A stretch of DNA of 64,000 nucleotides, taken from the NCBI RefSeq assembly GCF_016125515.1, contig NZ_WGLO01000011.1, forward strand, positions 1 to 64,000, written 5' to 3'. Origin of the DNA: Hyphomonas sp. GTDB taxonomy: Bacteria; Pseudomonadota; Alphaproteobacteria; Caulobacterales; Hyphomonadaceae. This document shows positions 45,457 through 54,946 of the stretch, piece by piece. A program made the translations under genes and the position numbers. How positions within the stretch are numbered: position 1 is the stretch's first letter; each line of letters opens with the position of its first letter. The notes under the pieces are model-generated. The model ran no database searches and was not told where the DNA came from. It worked only from the letters and a program-made list of their open reading frames with translations.

Positions 45457-46489
45457 CCTGATTGGCCTGGGTAAAGTCCCGTTCGAAGAATTCATAGACC
45501 AGCTTGCGCTCGGTGGGGGCGGGCGTGCGGGCGAACAACGCCGTGCGGTAGGAGCCCTCCTCGCACTTGTCGCGGCCGGAAATTGCGAACTTCGCCCGGC
45601 CGACGCAGAACGCTTCGGACGCCCGCGACAGGGTGCGCAGGCCGGTCGGCTCTTCCATCTCGGCATAGACGAAGTGTTCTGAGCCGCGCAGCGGGCGGTC
45701 GATCACACGGGCGCAGCCGCCGGCCTCGATGCGCCACCAACCGCGGCTTTCCCAGCCTTCGGTGCTGCGCCGGGCAATTGCGCTCCAGATGCGGTTCTTG
45801 GTGCGGTTGCACAGCGTGAATCCGACACTGCGGCCGCGCTCTTCGGCGGCCTGTTCGAGATAGTCGATCAGGTCTGCGTCCGACGTGTCGGCTGGCAGGC
45901 CCTTCAGCTTCAGGAAGTCGTTGATGGCGGACCGTGTGCGATTGCCGATGTACCCATCGACGGCGCCGGAGACGATGCCCGCCTCGTCGAGCAGGCGCTG
46001 CAGGCCCGCATTGCGGGCGTCGTTCAGCGACCAGTCCTCGATTTCGGTGAAATTGTTGGTCCAATTGTCGGAGCGCTTGATGTCGACCGGGCGGAAACCC
46101 TGCGCATCGAGGCCCATGGCGGCGCAGTCGGGCGGGCTTTCCAGCGAGAAGCCACCGGTCGGGTCGACGCAGAGCTCCTTCTGGCCGCCCCATTCGCGCC
46201 CGCCGCCCTGGTGGGCGCTCGATCCGCGGCCGTAGAGATAGTGGATACCGGGCGTCAGGGGCCCAGGTAGCGCGATCTTGCAGGTGCCCGGCGGCAGTTT
46301 CGTCCAGCCGTCGACCGTGATGCCGGTGCCTTGGGCGTGGCCGACCGCCGTTTCGATGATGTAACTGGTGCGATTGCAGAGCTTCCAGCCTGTGCCGTCA
46401 GCCTCCTGCGCGCGCGTCGGCAGGACCAGTGCCGTAACGGTCACCAGCGCCAGGGCGGCAATTCTAAGAAACAAGCGTTCCAGCGCCAT
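45446..46489 (-). CDS. Exported DUF1036 protein with PG-binding-like segment
   Basis: A 347-residue protein. Signal peptide (about 1-24). Two DUF1036 units ([15 protein letters not shown] near 33; [17 protein letters not shown] near 220) flank a segment [20 protein letters not shown] that looks like a peptidoglycan-binding-1 helix bundle. Likely periplasmic and wall-linked. Overlaps argB by 26 bases. Confidence 0.82.
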   Translation of the reverse strand: MALERLFLRIAALALVTVTALVLPTRAQEADGTGWKLCNRTSYIIETAVGHAQGTGITVDGWTKLPPGTCKIALPGPLTPGIHYLYGRGSSAHQGGGREWGGQKELCVDPTGGFSLESPPDCAAMGLDAQGFRPVDIKRSDNWTNNFTEIEDWSLNDARNAGLQRLLDEAGIVSGAVDGYIGNRTRSAINDFLKLKGLPADTSDADLIDYLEQAAEERGRSVGFTLCNRTKNRIWSAIARRSTEGWESRGWWRIEAGGCARVIDRPLRGSEHFVYAEMEEPTGLRTLSRASEAFCVGRAKFAISGRDKCEEGSYRTALFARTPAPTERKLVYEFFERDFTQANQDDE

Positions 46490-47360
46490 GTTCGGTAAAC
46501 AGCTCCATGAGCAGGGCGTGCGGCGCACGCCCATCGAGGATAACCGCCGCCCCGACCCCTTGGACCACGGATTGTGCTGCTGTTTCAAGTTTCGGAATCA
46601 TACCGCCTGCAGCTGTGCCGTCCGCGATGAGGCCGGCCACCTCGCTGACGCGGATTTCCCGGATCAGGTTTTTCGACTTGTCGAGCACGCCGGCCACATC
46701 GGTCAGCAGCAGCAAGCGGCTGGCGCCGAGTGCGGCGGCGACGGCGCCGGCGGCGGTGTCGGCGTTGATATTGTAGCGCGCGCCGTCTTCGCCCACGCCC
46801 ACGGGTGCGACAACCGGGATCAGGTCGGCATCCGAATCGCGCAGCGCCTTCAGCACGGCAACATCGACGAATTCAGGCTCGCCGACATAGCCGAGATCGA
46901 CGATCTTCTCGATATTGCTGTCGGGATCCTTCTGGGTCTTGGTGGCCTTGCGGGCCCGGATCAGGTTGCCATCAGCGCCCGAGAGGCCCACGGCCTTGCC
47001 GCCGGCGGAGTTGATGGCGCGGACGATGGATTTGTTGATCGGACCGGACAGGACCATTTCGACCACTTCCATGGTCGCGTCATCGGTGACGCGCAGGCCG
47101 TCCTTGAACTCGGACTTGATCGCCAGCTTGTCCAGCATCGCACCGATCTGGGGCCCGCCGCCGTGGACCACGACCGGGTGTATGCCGAGCAGTTTCAGCA
47201 GGACGACATCGCGCGCGAAGGCCTTGGCCAGTTCAGGGTCAACCATGGCGTGGCCGCCATATTTGATCACGATGGTCTGGTTGTCGTAGCGCTGCAGGTA
47301 GGGCAGCGCTTCGGACAGGGTGCGGGCCGTCAGGAGGGCCTGGGTCATGGCGTCGGTCAT
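46464..47360 (-). CDS. argB: N-acetylglutamate kinase
   Basis: Second step of arginine synthesis. 298 residues of the amino-acid-kinase fold: [12 protein letters not shown] (nucleotide lysine), [33 protein letters not shown]. First of a minus-strand run argB-DUF1036-nucleotidase-dapD with overlaps or tiny gaps. Confidence 0.97.
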   Translation of the reverse strand: MTDAMTQALLTARTLSEALPYLQRYDNQTIVIKYGGHAMVDPELAKAFARDVVLLKLLGIHPVVVHGGGPQIGAMLDKLAIKSEFKDGLRVTDDATMEVVEMVLSGPINKSIVRAINSAGGKAVGLSGADGNLIRARKATKTQKDPDSNIEKIVDLGYVGEPEFVDVAVLKALRDSDADLIPVVAPVGVGEDGARYNINADTAAGAVAAALGASRLLLLTDVAGVLDKSKNLIREIRVSEVAGLIADGTAAGGMIPKLETAAQSVVQGVGAAVILDGRAPHALLMELFTEHGAGTLVS

Positions 47361-47405
47361 GGGCCGGGTGTGTAATGCGTTTCGCGGGGCCCGCGCAATG
47401 CCCGT

Positions 47406-47867
47406 TCAGTCGAGCGCGAGGCGCATGAACAGGCTGTTCGGGTCGTCGGTATAGTCCCCGAAGGGTCCGCACAGCGTGAAGCCGTAGGCCTCATAGAGCC
47501 GCCGTGCGGGAATGAAGGCATCCATCGAGCCGGTTTCCAGTAGAAGCGCCGTGTAGCCCCTCCGGCGGGCCTCAGCGAGGATGTGTTCGAGCATACGCCG
47601 GCCGAGGCCCCGGCCCCGCTGCACCTCGCGGGTGTGCATGGATTTGATTTCGCCCGTACCGTCGCCGAGATCCTTGAGGGCGCCGCAGCCGAGGAGGGTG
47701 CCGGCTTCCCAAAGGCTCCACACGCTGACGGAGGGCTGTTTCAGACCTTCGAGCGGCAAGAAATGGCAGCTTTCCGGCGGCGAGGCGGCCAGCATGGTGC
47801 GCGCGTGGACGGCGATCAGGTCGGCCATTTCTGGGCCGGAGAGATCATCAGGACGGATTTCGAGCAT
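47406..47867 (-). CDS. GNAT-family N-acetyltransferase
   Basis: A 153-residue acetyltransferase: GEIKSMHTREVQRGRGLGRRML is the acetyl-CoA loop, then LLLETGSMDAFIPARRLYEA and YGFTLCGPFG. Resembles the YsnE/PhnO-like small GNATs. Substrate unknown. Confidence 0.87.
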   Translation of the reverse strand: MLEIRPDDLSGPEMADLIAVHARTMLAASPPESCHFLPLEGLKQPSVSVWSLWEAGTLLGCGALKDLGDGTGEIKSMHTREVQRGRGLGRRMLEHILAEARRRGYTALLLETGSMDAFIPARRLYEAYGFTLCGPFGDYTDDPNSLFMRLALD

Positions 47868-48003
47868 CGAAGGCGGCCTTGAACGGAGCGCACATCGCTA
47901 ATCCACGCGCCCTTGCGGCTCAAGCCTTGCCGAAGCGTGCAGGCGACAAGGCCAGCGCGACCCGGTAGGGTCCCGCCGCAAACAAGACACAAGGGGCGAG
48001 GGC

Positions 48004-50160
48004 ATGAAGCGGATTCTGGCAGGTTTGGGCGGGCTCATTGTGCTCGGCATGTTGGGAACGGGGATCTGGCTGTGGCACCCGGTGGGCAGCCAACCGCCGG
48101 CGTCAGAGCTCGCCGCCGCCGCAGCGAATTATGACGCTGAAATCATCCGCGATTCCTTCGGCGTGCCGCATGTCTACGGCGCGCGGGATGCGGACACCGC
48201 CTTCGGCCTCGCCTATGCGCATGCGGAGGATGATTTTGAGACCATCCAGGAGACCGTCGCAGCGGCGCGCGGCGTGCTGGCGCGCTATCGCGGCAAGGAT
48301 GCCGCCGCGATCGACTACATCGCCTCGCTGCTGCGCGTTTGGGGCACGATCGAGGAACGCTACGACGCCGACGTGCCCGCCGATGTGAAGGCCATGGCCG
48401 AGGGCTATGTCGCCGGCCTGAACCTCTACGCTTCCGAACATCCCGAAGAGACCTGGGCAGGACTTGCTCCGTTCACACCGGAAGACGTGGTGGCAGGGTT
48501 CATGTTCAAGACCCCGTTCTTCTACGGGCTCGACGATACGCTGCTGAAATTGTTCGGCGCGGACTATACCCAGTCCATCGCGCTCGACCCGGCCGGACCC
48601 AAGAAGGCGTACCTGTTGGGACCGCGCCCCGCGAGCGAACTCGGCTCGAATGCGTTTGCCGTTGCCCCCGCCCGGTCCGGCGACGGGTTCACGCGCCTTT
48701 TGATCAATTCCCACCAGCCGCTGACCGGGCCCGTCGCCTGGTATGAAGCGCAGGTGACCTCCGGCGAGGGCCTCGACATCACGGGCGGGCTTTTCCCCGG
48801 TACGCCGGTCATCCTGCACGGGTTCAACAAGCATCTCGGCTGGGCCAACACGGTCAGCGCGCAGGACCTGGTCGACATATATGTTCTGACAATCAACCCG
48901 GACAACAAGAACCAGTACTGGTTGGACGGCGCCTGGGCGGACTTTGACGTGACGACGGCGCACATCAATGTGAAACTGGCAGGCCCGTTTGCCTTTCCGG
49001 CGACCCGGCCTGTGAAGCGGTCCGTCCACGGACCGGTGATCGAAGGGCCGACTGGCACCTATGCCATCCGCTTTGCCGGAATGGGCGAGATCCGCCAGCT
49101 GGAACAGTATTACCGGCTGAACAAGTCCGAGGACCTCGACCAGTTCATGGGGGCGATGGCGATGAACGCCCTGCCCTCGATCAATTACATCTATGGCGAC
49201 AAGGCGGGCAACATCGCGTTCATCCACAATGCCCAATACCCGAACCGCAATGATGCGTGGGACTGGTCAGGTGACCTGCCGGGCGACCGATCGGATCTCG
49301 TCTGGCAGGGCTATCATCCTTGGAAGGACGTACCCAAACTGGTCAATCCGGCCTCCGGATTCATCTTCAATTCCAACAACGCCCCCTATTCCGCAACGGA
49401 CGGACCGGACAATTTGAAACCGGAGGACTTTCCGCAATCGATGGGGCTGCAGACGAACCAGTCCAACCGCTCGCTCCGCACGATCGAACTGACGGGCGAC
49501 AGGGACCCTATCGACCGGTCGCGCCTCCTGGCGATCAAGTTCGACAACAAATACGCGCAAGGCTCCGAGGCAGACGAGGTCGTGAAGGCGGTGCTGGCCA
49601 AGGATTGGTCGGCTGAGCCGGAGATGGCCGAGGCGGCCGAGCTGCTCGCGAGTTGGGATTACGGTACCGATGCCGCGAGCCGCACCGCAGCGCTCGGCAG
49701 CCTGACTACCAGCCGGACCATTACCGAGAAGTACACCCGTCTCAAGGCCCCCGCGCCGGAGACGGCGTTCCGCGAGGCCGTCGCCTGGCTGAAGTTGCAC
49801 CACGGGCGTATCGATCCGGAATGGGGCGAGGTGAACCGGCTCTTGCGCGGAACCGTCAACCTGCCGATCAGCGGCGCGCCCGATACTTTGCGGGCCGTGT
49901 ATCCGAAGGAAATCGGAGACGACGGCGAACTGCACATGTCGGCCGGCGACACCTGGATTGCGCTGGTGGAATGGGATCCGGAAGGCCGGCAGACCGCACA
50001 GGTGATCAGCCCGTTCGGCAGCGCCACGCTGGATGAGACCTCGCCGCACTATGCAGATCAGGCGCCGCTGTTCGCAAAGGAAGAATGGCGCACGGCCCTG
50101 CTGATCAAGGCGGAAGTCGAAGCGGATGCCAAACGCCGCTATCGTCCGGGCAAGGATTAA
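48004..50160 (+). CDS. Penicillin/acyl-homoserine-lactone acylase family Ntn hydrolase
   Basis: A 718-residue periplasmic amidase that self-cleaves into alpha and beta chains. N-terminal signal anchor (about 3-25). The expected new N-terminus is Ser215 in GSNAFAV, preceded by a spacer; IRDSFGVPHVYG marks the alpha chain and VHGPVIEG, INYIYGDKAGNIAF, QTNQSNRSLRTI the beta chain. Could act on acyl-homoserine lactones or other acyl amides. Stands alone, convergent with engB. Confidence 0.9.
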   Translation: MKRILAGLGGLIVLGMLGTGIWLWHPVGSQPPASELAAAAANYDAEIIRDSFGVPHVYGARDADTAFGLAYAHAEDDFETIQETVAAARGVLARYRGKDAAAIDYIASLLRVWGTIEERYDADVPADVKAMAEGYVAGLNLYASEHPEETWAGLAPFTPEDVVAGFMFKTPFFYGLDDTLLKLFGADYTQSIALDPAGPKKAYLLGPRPASELGSNAFAVAPARSGDGFTRLLINSHQPLTGPVAWYEAQVTSGEGLDITGGLFPGTPVILHGFNKHLGWANTVSAQDLVDIYVLTINPDNKNQYWLDGAWADFDVTTAHINVKLAGPFAFPATRPVKRSVHGPVIEGPTGTYAIRFAGMGEIRQLEQYYRLNKSEDLDQFMGAMAMNALPSINYIYGDKAGNIAFIHNAQYPNRNDAWDWSGDLPGDRSDLVWQGYHPWKDVPKLVNPASGFIFNSNNAPYSATDGPDNLKPEDFPQSMGLQTNQSNRSLRTIELTGDRDPIDRSRLLAIKFDNKYAQGSEADEVVKAVLAKDWSAEPEMAEAAELLASWDYGTDAASRTAALGSLTTSRTITEKYTRLKAPAPETAFREAVAWLKLHHGRIDPEWGEVNRLLRGTVNLPISGAPDTLRAVYPKEIGDDGELHMSAGDTWIALVEWDPEGRQTAQVISPFGSATLDETSPHYADQAPLFAKEEWRTALLIKAEVEADAKRRYRPGKD

Positions 50161-50175
50161 GCCCGGACGGGGGGA

Positions 50176-50814
50176 TCAGAGAAAGGCGACAATCTCGGCG
50201 CGCAGATCGGCGATGCCCCAGCCCTTTTCGGACGAGGTCTGCATCACGACCGGATGGGCTGCGCCGCGCTTGCGAAGCTTGGCGGCCACATCGGCGGCGG
50301 TCTTTTCGACTTCCGCCTTTGGAACCTTGTCGACCTTGGTCAGGACGATCTGGTAGGTGACCGCTGCGCCGTCCAGCAGGTCCATGATCTCGTGATCGGT
50401 GTCCATCAGGCCCCGGCGCGCGTCGACCAGAAGGAACACGCGGCGCAGGCTGGGCCGGCCGCGCAGGTAGGACTTGATCAGCTTGGTCCAGGCGGCGACC
50501 TGCGTTTTCGAAACCTGCGCATAGCCAAAGCCCGGAAGGTCGACGAGGTAGAGCTGGCCGCCTCCGATATCGAAATAGTTCAGCTCACGCGTGCGCCCGG
50601 GCTCGGCCGAAGAGCGGGCGAGTTTGGCGTGGCCGGTCAGGGCATTGATCAGGCTGGACTTGCCGACATTCGAACGGCCGGCAAAGCAGACTTCGACGCG
50701 GTCGGCGACAGGAAGGCCCTTGAGGTCCACGACGCCCATGACGAATTCGGCCGGGCCGCTGAAGAGCAGCCGGCCGGCTTCGATCTGATCATCGGGGTAT
50801 GAGGGCGCGTCCAA
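50176..50814 (-). CDS. engB: Ribosome biogenesis GTPase EngB/YsxC
   Basis: A 212-residue essential GTPase for 50S assembly. G1 GRSNVGKSS, G3 DLPGFGYA, G4 TKVDK. Starts at TTG 50814, immediately after the yidC stop; the next ATG would remove conserved N-terminal residues. Confidence 0.95.
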   Translation of the reverse strand: MDAPSYPDDQIEAGRLLFSGPAEFVMGVVDLKGLPVADRVEVCFAGRSNVGKSSLINALTGHAKLARSSAEPGRTRELNYFDIGGGQLYLVDLPGFGYAQVSKTQVAAWTKLIKSYLRGRPSLRRVFLLVDARRGLMDTDHEIMDLLDGAAVTYQIVLTKVDKVPKAEVEKTAADVAAKLRKRGAAHPVVMQTSSEKGWGIADLRAEIVAFL

Positions 50815-52635
50815 TTATTCCGCCGGTGCCTTGCGTCGGCCGAGCAGGCCCGACACGAACTTGCCGACCTCGGTCTCGGCGCCATTGAGGCGCATGATGG
50901 TGTACTGCTGGATGAAGGTGAGAACGTTCGACCAGACCCAGTACAGAACCAGACCAGCGGCAAATCCTCCGAACACGAACATGAATACCAGCGGCATCGC
51001 CATGATGATGCGCGCCTGCATCTTGTCCGGCGGCGGCGGCGAAAGCGACTGCAGGACCGCCATGGTGCCACCATACAGAAGCGGCAGGATGCCGATCCCT
51101 ATGATCACGCCGATGATCGGAACGGCTTTGATGTCGGCCGCCGCCCAAGGCAGCAGGCCGAACAGGTTGCCGATGGCGGTCGGATCGGGCGCCGACAGGT
51201 CCTTCATGTACCAGAAGGGCTCGTGGCGCATGTCGAGCGTCACATAGAGCGTCTTGTAGAGCGCGTAGAAGATCGGAATGGTGACGAGGATCGGCAGGCA
51301 GCCGCCGATGGGGTTCGCACCTTCCTGCTTGTAGAGCTTCATGATCTCCTGCTGCTTGCGCTGGGGATCAGAGGCGAAGCGCTCGTTGATCTCTTTCATC
51401 GGCTCCTGAAGCTTCTTGAGCTTCGCCATCGACTTGAAGCTGGCATTGTAGAGCGGCACCAGCGGCAGCTTGATCAGGACGGTGAAGGCCAGGATCGCCC
51501 AGCCGAAAGAACCGACATGGCCGTGCAGCCAATGCAGGATGTAAAAGAACGGCTTGGTCAGGAAGTAGGCCCAGCCCCAGTCGATCGCGTCGATCATCAT
51601 GGGGATGTCCTGATTGTTCTCGTAGTCGCGCAGGACTTCGAACTTCTTGGCGCCGGCGAAGATGCGGTTCTGGACGGTCACGCTCGCGCCCGGCGCGAGG
51701 CTGACATCGGCGCCCTCGGTGCGCACTTCGAGCGGGCCGCCGCGCGCGAGGCTGGCGCGGTTGACGGAAGCGGCGAACGGCGTCGCCTGGTCCGGGACGA
51801 GCGCGCTCATCCAGTACATGTCGGTGAGGCCCCACCAACCACCTTTCGTGGACGGGAAAACACCATCGGCCGCTTCGCCCTTGGCTTTCTTCGAAGCCAT
51901 CAGCGGCTTGTACTTCTGCAGGCGGAGGGTTTCCTCGGTGACCCCCATCAGGCCCATATGGGCAAGTCCGCTGGAGGCTGCAGAGGCCGGGTCGGTCGCC
52001 TTCAGAAAGCTCTGCCAGTCACCCTCGCGCTCGATCGAGCCAATGGGGCGGAGCGTCTTGGCGGCGCCGGACGTGTTGGTCACCGTGTCAGTGAAGGTGA
52101 AGAGGTAGTTCTCGTCGACCGAGACAATCCGGTCGATGGTGACGCCTTCGGTTTCCAGACGGAGCGTGACAGGCGTCGTGGCCGTCAGCGTGCCCTCCCC
52201 CACCTGGGTCCAGGCCGAATTGCGGCCCGCGACGAGCGTATTGCCGTCCGCCCAGTAGTACGTGGTGAAATAGCCGAACTCGGTTTCTTCAGGGCGAAGC
52301 AGGCGGATCTCTTCCTCGTCATCGACGGTCAGGAAGTATTTCTTGAGCTGCAGGTCATCGAGGCGGGCGCCGGCGAGGCGGAGCGAGCCGTCAAGCGACG
52401 CAGCATCGATCGGCACGCGCGGCGAGGCGGCAAGCGCCTCGGGCAAAGGCTTCGGACCTGCCGCTTCGGCGGCGGCGGTGTCGACCGTCGCGGTCTGCTC
52501 CTGCGCAGCGACGATGGCCTGCTGGGCCTGATAGCGCTTCTGCGCCGGCTCCATCACGAATGTCTGGTACAGGAAGACGAACGCGATCATCGCCACCATG
52601 GCGAGCAGGAAATTGCGCTGATCTTCTTTTTCCAT
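50815..52635 (-). CDS. yidC: Membrane protein insertase YidC
   Basis: A 606-residue insertase, usual Gram-negative form: first helix (about 9-27), large periplasmic beta domain, then five-helix core from FLTKPFFYILHWLHGH, with C1 loop SMAKLKKLQEPM and GGCLPILVTIPIFYALY. The catalytic groove position that is Arg in E. coli is Lys here. ATG 52635 (MEKEDQRN). Confidence 0.96.
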   Translation of the reverse strand: MEKEDQRNFLLAMVAMIAFVFLYQTFVMEPAQKRYQAQQAIVAAQEQTATVDTAAAEAAGPKPLPEALAASPRVPIDAASLDGSLRLAGARLDDLQLKKYFLTVDDEEEIRLLRPEETEFGYFTTYYWADGNTLVAGRNSAWTQVGEGTLTATTPVTLRLETEGVTIDRIVSVDENYLFTFTDTVTNTSGAAKTLRPIGSIEREGDWQSFLKATDPASAASSGLAHMGLMGVTEETLRLQKYKPLMASKKAKGEAADGVFPSTKGGWWGLTDMYWMSALVPDQATPFAASVNRASLARGGPLEVRTEGADVSLAPGASVTVQNRIFAGAKKFEVLRDYENNQDIPMMIDAIDWGWAYFLTKPFFYILHWLHGHVGSFGWAILAFTVLIKLPLVPLYNASFKSMAKLKKLQEPMKEINERFASDPQRKQQEIMKLYKQEGANPIGGCLPILVTIPIFYALYKTLYVTLDMRHEPFWYMKDLSAPDPTAIGNLFGLLPWAAADIKAVPIIGVIIGIGILPLLYGGTMAVLQSLSPPPPDKMQARIIMAMPLVFMFVFGGFAAGLVLYWVWSNVLTFIQQYTIMRLNGAETEVGKFVSGLLGRRKAPAE

Positions 52636-52689
52636 CGGGAGCGTTCCGCAAGATTGTAGGCTGGGCGCCAGGAAGCGGCGCAAGGGGCA

Positions 52690-53058
52690 TCAAATGCGCG
52701 CGAGGCTTATCAGCGCGCTTTCCATATCGTCAAGCAATCGGGACCAGCCCACTTCGAGTGTCGCCTCCCGGGCGATGAACACATAATCCCAGCCCGGGCG
52801 GCCATACCGGGCCAGAAGGCGCCGGGACGCCTCGCGGAGGCGGCGTTTCGCGCGGTTGCGCTGCACGGCGCCGCCGATCTTCTTTGTCGCCGTAAAGCCC
52901 TCGCCCACATGGGTTCCGGGCTCGTCACCCGCCCGGGCGCGGGCCTGGATGACCACCGATTTTCGTCGTTCGGTGACGCCGTCACGTGCAAATGTGAATT
53001 CGCGCCGCTTCTTGAGGCGGCGCGTTTCGGGAAGGATAGGATTTTCGGGGCCGGGCAT
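52690..53058 (-). CDS. rnpA: Ribonuclease P protein component
   Basis: A 122-residue basic protein subunit of RNase P, which trims tRNA 5' ends. RNR motif QRNRAKRRLREASRRL and N-terminal RLKKRREFTFARD. Lies between rpmH and yidC; no yidD gene is present in the 54-base gap. Confidence 0.94.
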   Translation of the reverse strand: MPGPENPILPETRRLKKRREFTFARDGVTERRKSVVIQARARAGDEPGTHVGEGFTATKKIGGAVQRNRAKRRLREASRRLLARYGRPGWDYVFIAREATLEVGWSRLLDDMESALISLARI

Positions 53059-53105
53059 CTTCGGCCTCCCGGTTTACCGGGCCCGAAGCGCCCGAAAAGG
53101 GAGAA

Positions 53106-53240
53106 TCAGGCCGAAAGGGTCTTGCGGCCCTTGGCGCGGCGGCGCGCGAGCACCTTGCGGCCATTCTTGGTGGCCATACGCAGGCGGAAGCCATGGGTGC
53201 GCTTGCGGCGGAGGTTGCTCGGCTGGAAAGTGCGTTTCAT
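53106..53240 (-). CDS. rpmH: 50S ribosomal protein L34
   Basis: A 44-residue bL34: [19 protein letters not shown], ending GRKTLSA. Full length. First gene of rpmH-rnpA-yidC-engB. Confidence 0.97.
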   Translation of the reverse strand: MKRTFQPSNLRRKRTHGFRLRMATKNGRKVLARRRAKGRKTLSA

Positions 53241-53275
53241 GGGACTGCTCTGGGCTTGGAAACTGGGAAGCGCGG

Positions 53276-53304
53276 CTGATACAGGCGGGCGGCGGCGCGG
53301 TCAA
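53276..53304 (-). promoter_or_regulatory. rpmH promoter
   Basis: Minus strand TTGACC (53304-53299), exactly 17 bases, TATCAG (53281-53276), about 36 bases before the rpmH start. Good match to the vegetative consensus. Confidence 0.6.
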
Positions 53305-53418
53305 GCCGGGCGAGATGCAAAAATGCGCGTCGCGCGCAGGCCGGCCTCACCGCCTCGTGAGATGCATGCCGGCGCTTTGATCTATATGGGGGCTCTGAAC
53401 CGATCAACGGAGTTTCCC

Positions 53419-54225
53419 ATGCGCCTGGCCGCCCTATGCCTTGTTACCCTTGCGGGCAGCCTTTTCCCGGCCCCCGGATCGGCCGATACAGCGCAGACAC
53501 CCCGACAGGAGACAACCGTGCCCGCCAAACATGCCGACTGGACCCGTCTCCTGAAAGCCTATGTCAAAATGGGCAGCGACGGCATCACGCGGTTTGATTA
53601 TGGCCGCCTCGCCGCATCCGAAAAGGACCGGGCCGCCCTGGACGCCTACATCGCCCGTTTCGCGGCGATGGACCTTTCGGCGAAGACCGACGCCAATTTT
53701 GCGACCTGGGCGAACCTCTACAACGCGGTGACCGTCCGCTACATCGTCGAGCGTTATCCGGTCAAATCGATCAAGGACGGTTATTTCACCGGCGGCCCGT
53801 GGAAGGATGTGAAGGTGGACGCGGGCGGCCAATTGGTCTCGCTGGATGACATCGAGCACAAGATCCTGCGCAAGACCTGGGGCACGCCGCAAGTGCACTA
53901 TTCGATCAACTGCGCCTCCTATTCCTGCCCGAACCTGCCCCCCAGGGCCTGGGAGGCCGCCACGCTGGACAAGGACCTCGCCGCAGCCGCACGCGCTTAC
54001 ATCAGTCAGGCCCGCGGCGTGACGGTGACGTCGAAAGGGCTTGTCCTGTCCTCCATCTATGACTGGTTCCAGGCCGATTTCGGCGGATCCAAAGACGCCG
54101 TGATTGCGCATCTCCTGAAATATGCAGAACCGGAACTCGCCGAGAAAATCCGCGCCAACCCGAAAATCGTGCGCTACCGGTATGACTGGTCGCTGAACGA
54201 TGCGGCGAAGCTGAAGAAGGGCTGA
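53419..54225 (+). CDS. Exported DUF547 protein
   Basis: A 268-residue protein with signal peptide (cleavage near GSADT, about residue 23). DUF547 core (about 95-215): FATWANLYNAVTVRYIVERY and HYSINCASYSCPNLPP, with conserved cysteines. The family resembles transglutaminase/cysteine-protease folds; activity unproven. Followed after 4 bases by a VTT membrane protein and a flavoenzyme. ACGGAG precedes ATG 53419. Confidence 0.87.
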   Translation: MRLAALCLVTLAGSLFPAPGSADTAQTPRQETTVPAKHADWTRLLKAYVKMGSDGITRFDYGRLAASEKDRAALDAYIARFAAMDLSAKTDANFATWANLYNAVTVRYIVERYPVKSIKDGYFTGGPWKDVKVDAGGQLVSLDDIEHKILRKTWGTPQVHYSINCASYSCPNLPPRAWEAATLDKDLAAAARAYISQARGVTVTSKGLVLSSIYDWFQADFGGSKDAVIAHLLKYAEPELAEKIRANPKIVRYRYDWSLNDAAKLKKG

Positions 54226-54229
54226 GACG

Positions 54230-54946
54230 ATGGCCGACACCCCCGCCCCGCTCTGGCGCCGCCTCTGGCCGCTTGCCCTCATAATCGTCGCGCTGGCGGC
54301 GGCCTGGGCCGGCGGCGTGCAAAACTATCTCTCGCTGGAGACCCTGCGCGAACAGCGCGGCGTCCTGCAAGCCTTCGTTTCGGATCACCTTGTGCTCGCC
54401 GTCGCCGCCTATATCGCCATCTATGCCGCCGCCACGATGCTGATGCTGCCGGGCGCATTGTGGATCACCATTTCGGGCGGGTTCCTGTTCGGGCTCTGGG
54501 GCGGCACGCCGGCCACAATTGCCGGCGCCACGCTGGGCGCGAGCGCGCTGTTCCTGGCTGCAAAATCCTCCGTAGGCGCCGCATTGCGCGAACGCGCCGG
54601 CCCCTTCGTGCAGAAGATGGAGAAAGGGTTCCAGGAGGACGCGGTCTCCTACATGTTCGCGCTGCGCTTCCTGCCGGTCGTTCCCTTTCCGGTCGCCAAT
54701 ATCGCGCCTGCGATCTTCGGCGCCAAATTCCGGGACTATGTGATCACCACGGCGCTCGGCATCGTGCCGGGCGTGCTGGCCTATACCTGGATCGGCGCTG
54801 GGCTGAGCGCGACGTTCGCGGCCGGGGGTGATCCCGACCTTGCCAGCGTGGCGCGCAACCTCATCCCGGCCTTTGCCGCACTGGGCGTCGTCTCCTTGCT
54901 GCCAGTCGCCTACAAGAAACTGTTCCCGAAAAAGGTGCCTGCCTGA
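54230..54946 (+). CDS. TVP38/TMEM64-family (VTT) membrane protein
   Basis: A 238-residue inner-membrane protein with about six hydrophobic segments. Family core LPGALWITISGGFLFGLWGG, FALRFLPVVPFPVANIAPAI, GAKFRDYVITTALGIVPG. Shares one base of stop/start (TGATG) with the flavoenzyme gene, so the two are coupled. Second VTT protein in the window, with the one at 21.7 kb. Confidence 0.9.
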   Translation: MADTPAPLWRRLWPLALIIVALAAAWAGGVQNYLSLETLREQRGVLQAFVSDHLVLAVAAYIAIYAAATMLMLPGALWITISGGFLFGLWGGTPATIAGATLGASALFLAAKSSVGAALRERAGPFVQKMEKGFQEDAVSYMFALRFLPVVPFPVANIAPAIFGAKFRDYVITTALGIVPGVLAYTWIGAGLSATFAAGGDPDLASVARNLIPAFAALGVVSLLPVAYKKLFPKKVPA

